From Actinomycetales bacterium UBA1416 (GTDB lineage: Bacteria; Actinomycetota; Actinomycetes; Actinomycetales; Actinomycetaceae): 23,443 bases of DNA. The notes under the pieces were generated by a model. It was not told the DNA's origin and did not search any database. It worked only from the letters and a program-made list of their open reading frames with translations. Numbering within the stretch: position 1 is the stretch's first letter; each line of letters begins with the position of its first letter. The translations under genes and the position numbers were made by a program. The stretch covers positions 1 to 23,443 of the forward strand of contig DBPQ01000087.1 of NCBI GenBank assembly GCA_002304945.1, written 5' to 3'. Below, in pieces: positions 23,219 through 23,443 of this stretch.

Positions 23219-23443
23219 GTGAGCCAACTCGGAAGTTTCGTCTGGTCGATCGCCGACCAACTCCGCGGCGTCTACAAGCCCGCCCAGTACGGCACCGTCA
23301 CCCTGCCGTTCGTCATCCTGCGCCGCATGGAATCCGTCCTCGAAGCGCACCGCGACCAAGTCAACACCCTCGTCGCCACCACCCCGAACGAGCAAGCACT
23401 GGCGGCGAAACTGCGCCGAGACCTCGGACTCCACTTCTGGAAC
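23219..23443 (+). CDS. hsdM: Type I restriction-modification methyltransferase subunit HsdM, N-terminal part (cut by window end)
   Basis: Only the first 75 codons are visible. They read MSQLGSFVWSIADQLRG followed by KPAQYGTVTLPFVILRRMESVL, the characteristic helical N-terminal domain of N6-adenine type I methyltransferases (HsdM). The catalytic NPPF region would lie beyond the window. In the full system HsdM works with HsdS to methylate host DNA and with HsdR to cut unmodified DNA; those genes are not seen here but would be expected downstream. The GTG at 23219 gives the family N-terminus. AAAGGG lies 10 nt upstream. A three-codon frame (ATG AAA CAG TGA, 23211-23222) overlaps the start. Confidence 0.9.
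   Translation, partial: MSQLGSFVWSIADQLRGVYKPAQYGTVTLPFVILRRMESVLEAHRDQVNTLVATTPNEQALAAKLRRDLGLHFWN

Larger units (their letters stand above)
20966..23443. mobile_element. Left part of an integrated genomic (defence) island; continues beyond window
   Basis: The evidence is the abrupt end of cpaF homology, lower GC (roughly 57-68% in sampled lines against 75-80% in adnA), an integrase gene whose 3' end faces the junction, and a type I restriction-modification gene. No transfer genes, replication genes or phage structural genes appear in the visible 2.5 kb, so prophage, ICE and simple island cannot be told apart. Confidence 0.8.

Noticed and set aside
20966..23443. tRNA gene as the integration target, or a CRISPR array in the island
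   Set aside because: No cloverleaf-forming sequence, CCA-type end or regularly spaced repeats were seen. The left junction is clearly in cpaF coding sequence.

Overview
The window comes from a very GC-rich actinobacterial chromosome. Hand counts on sample lines give about 75-80% GC in the chromosomal part. Gene content and order fit a Micrococcales-type actinobacterium (Cellulomonas/Georgenia-like; the genus is an inference). Markers include an anti-sigma-like gene followed by htrA, an actinobacterial tatB, a DUF3107 gene, a MiaE-like ferritin-fold gene and the adnA-adnB helicase-nuclease pair. No rRNA, tRNA or CRISPR array was seen.

Positions 1-5821 hold an envelope-stress and protein-export block. 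The C-terminal part of a membrane protein (probable anti-sigma factor) overlaps htrA. Convergent to it is a four-gene operon read leftward: PRC-barrel/MgtE-N/CBS protein, DUF1003 membrane protein, Mrp ATPase, TatB. A YflT-type general stress protein is divergent from that operon. Positions 5838-9631 carry aminopeptidase P, an MFS transporter and a PHP-family phosphoesterase. Positions 9628-12270 carry a DEAD-box RNA helicase with a long structured leader, a ferritin-like MiaE-type protein and a DUF3107 protein. Positions 12382-18710 carry adnA-adnB, the actinobacterial double-strand-break resection machine, closed by a GC hairpin. A leftward phosphotransferase-fold gene follows.

At 20084 a gene for CpaF/TadA, the ATPase of the Tad/Flp pilus, begins, but it stops matching the family at about 20965, just after the Walker B region and before the His box. 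Beyond this point the base composition falls (about 57-68% GC in sampled lines). The sequence then holds inverted and direct repeats, a tyrosine-recombinase-like integrase reading toward the junction, an unrecognised protein with a C-terminal membrane helix, and the first 75 codons of a type I restriction-modification methyltransferase (hsdM). The simplest reading is the left end of an integrated defence island that has split cpaF; its right end and the rest of the pilus locus lie outside the window.

Two regulatory patterns stand out. At least eight first-in-transcript genes have a TANNNT box ending 5-7 nt before an ATG or GTG, with no Shine-Dalgarno sequence, as expected for leaderless mRNAs. 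Within the island, the integrase and the unknown membrane-anchored gene share an almost identical 20-bp promoter/start element, which suggests that they are expressed together, facing away from hsdM.
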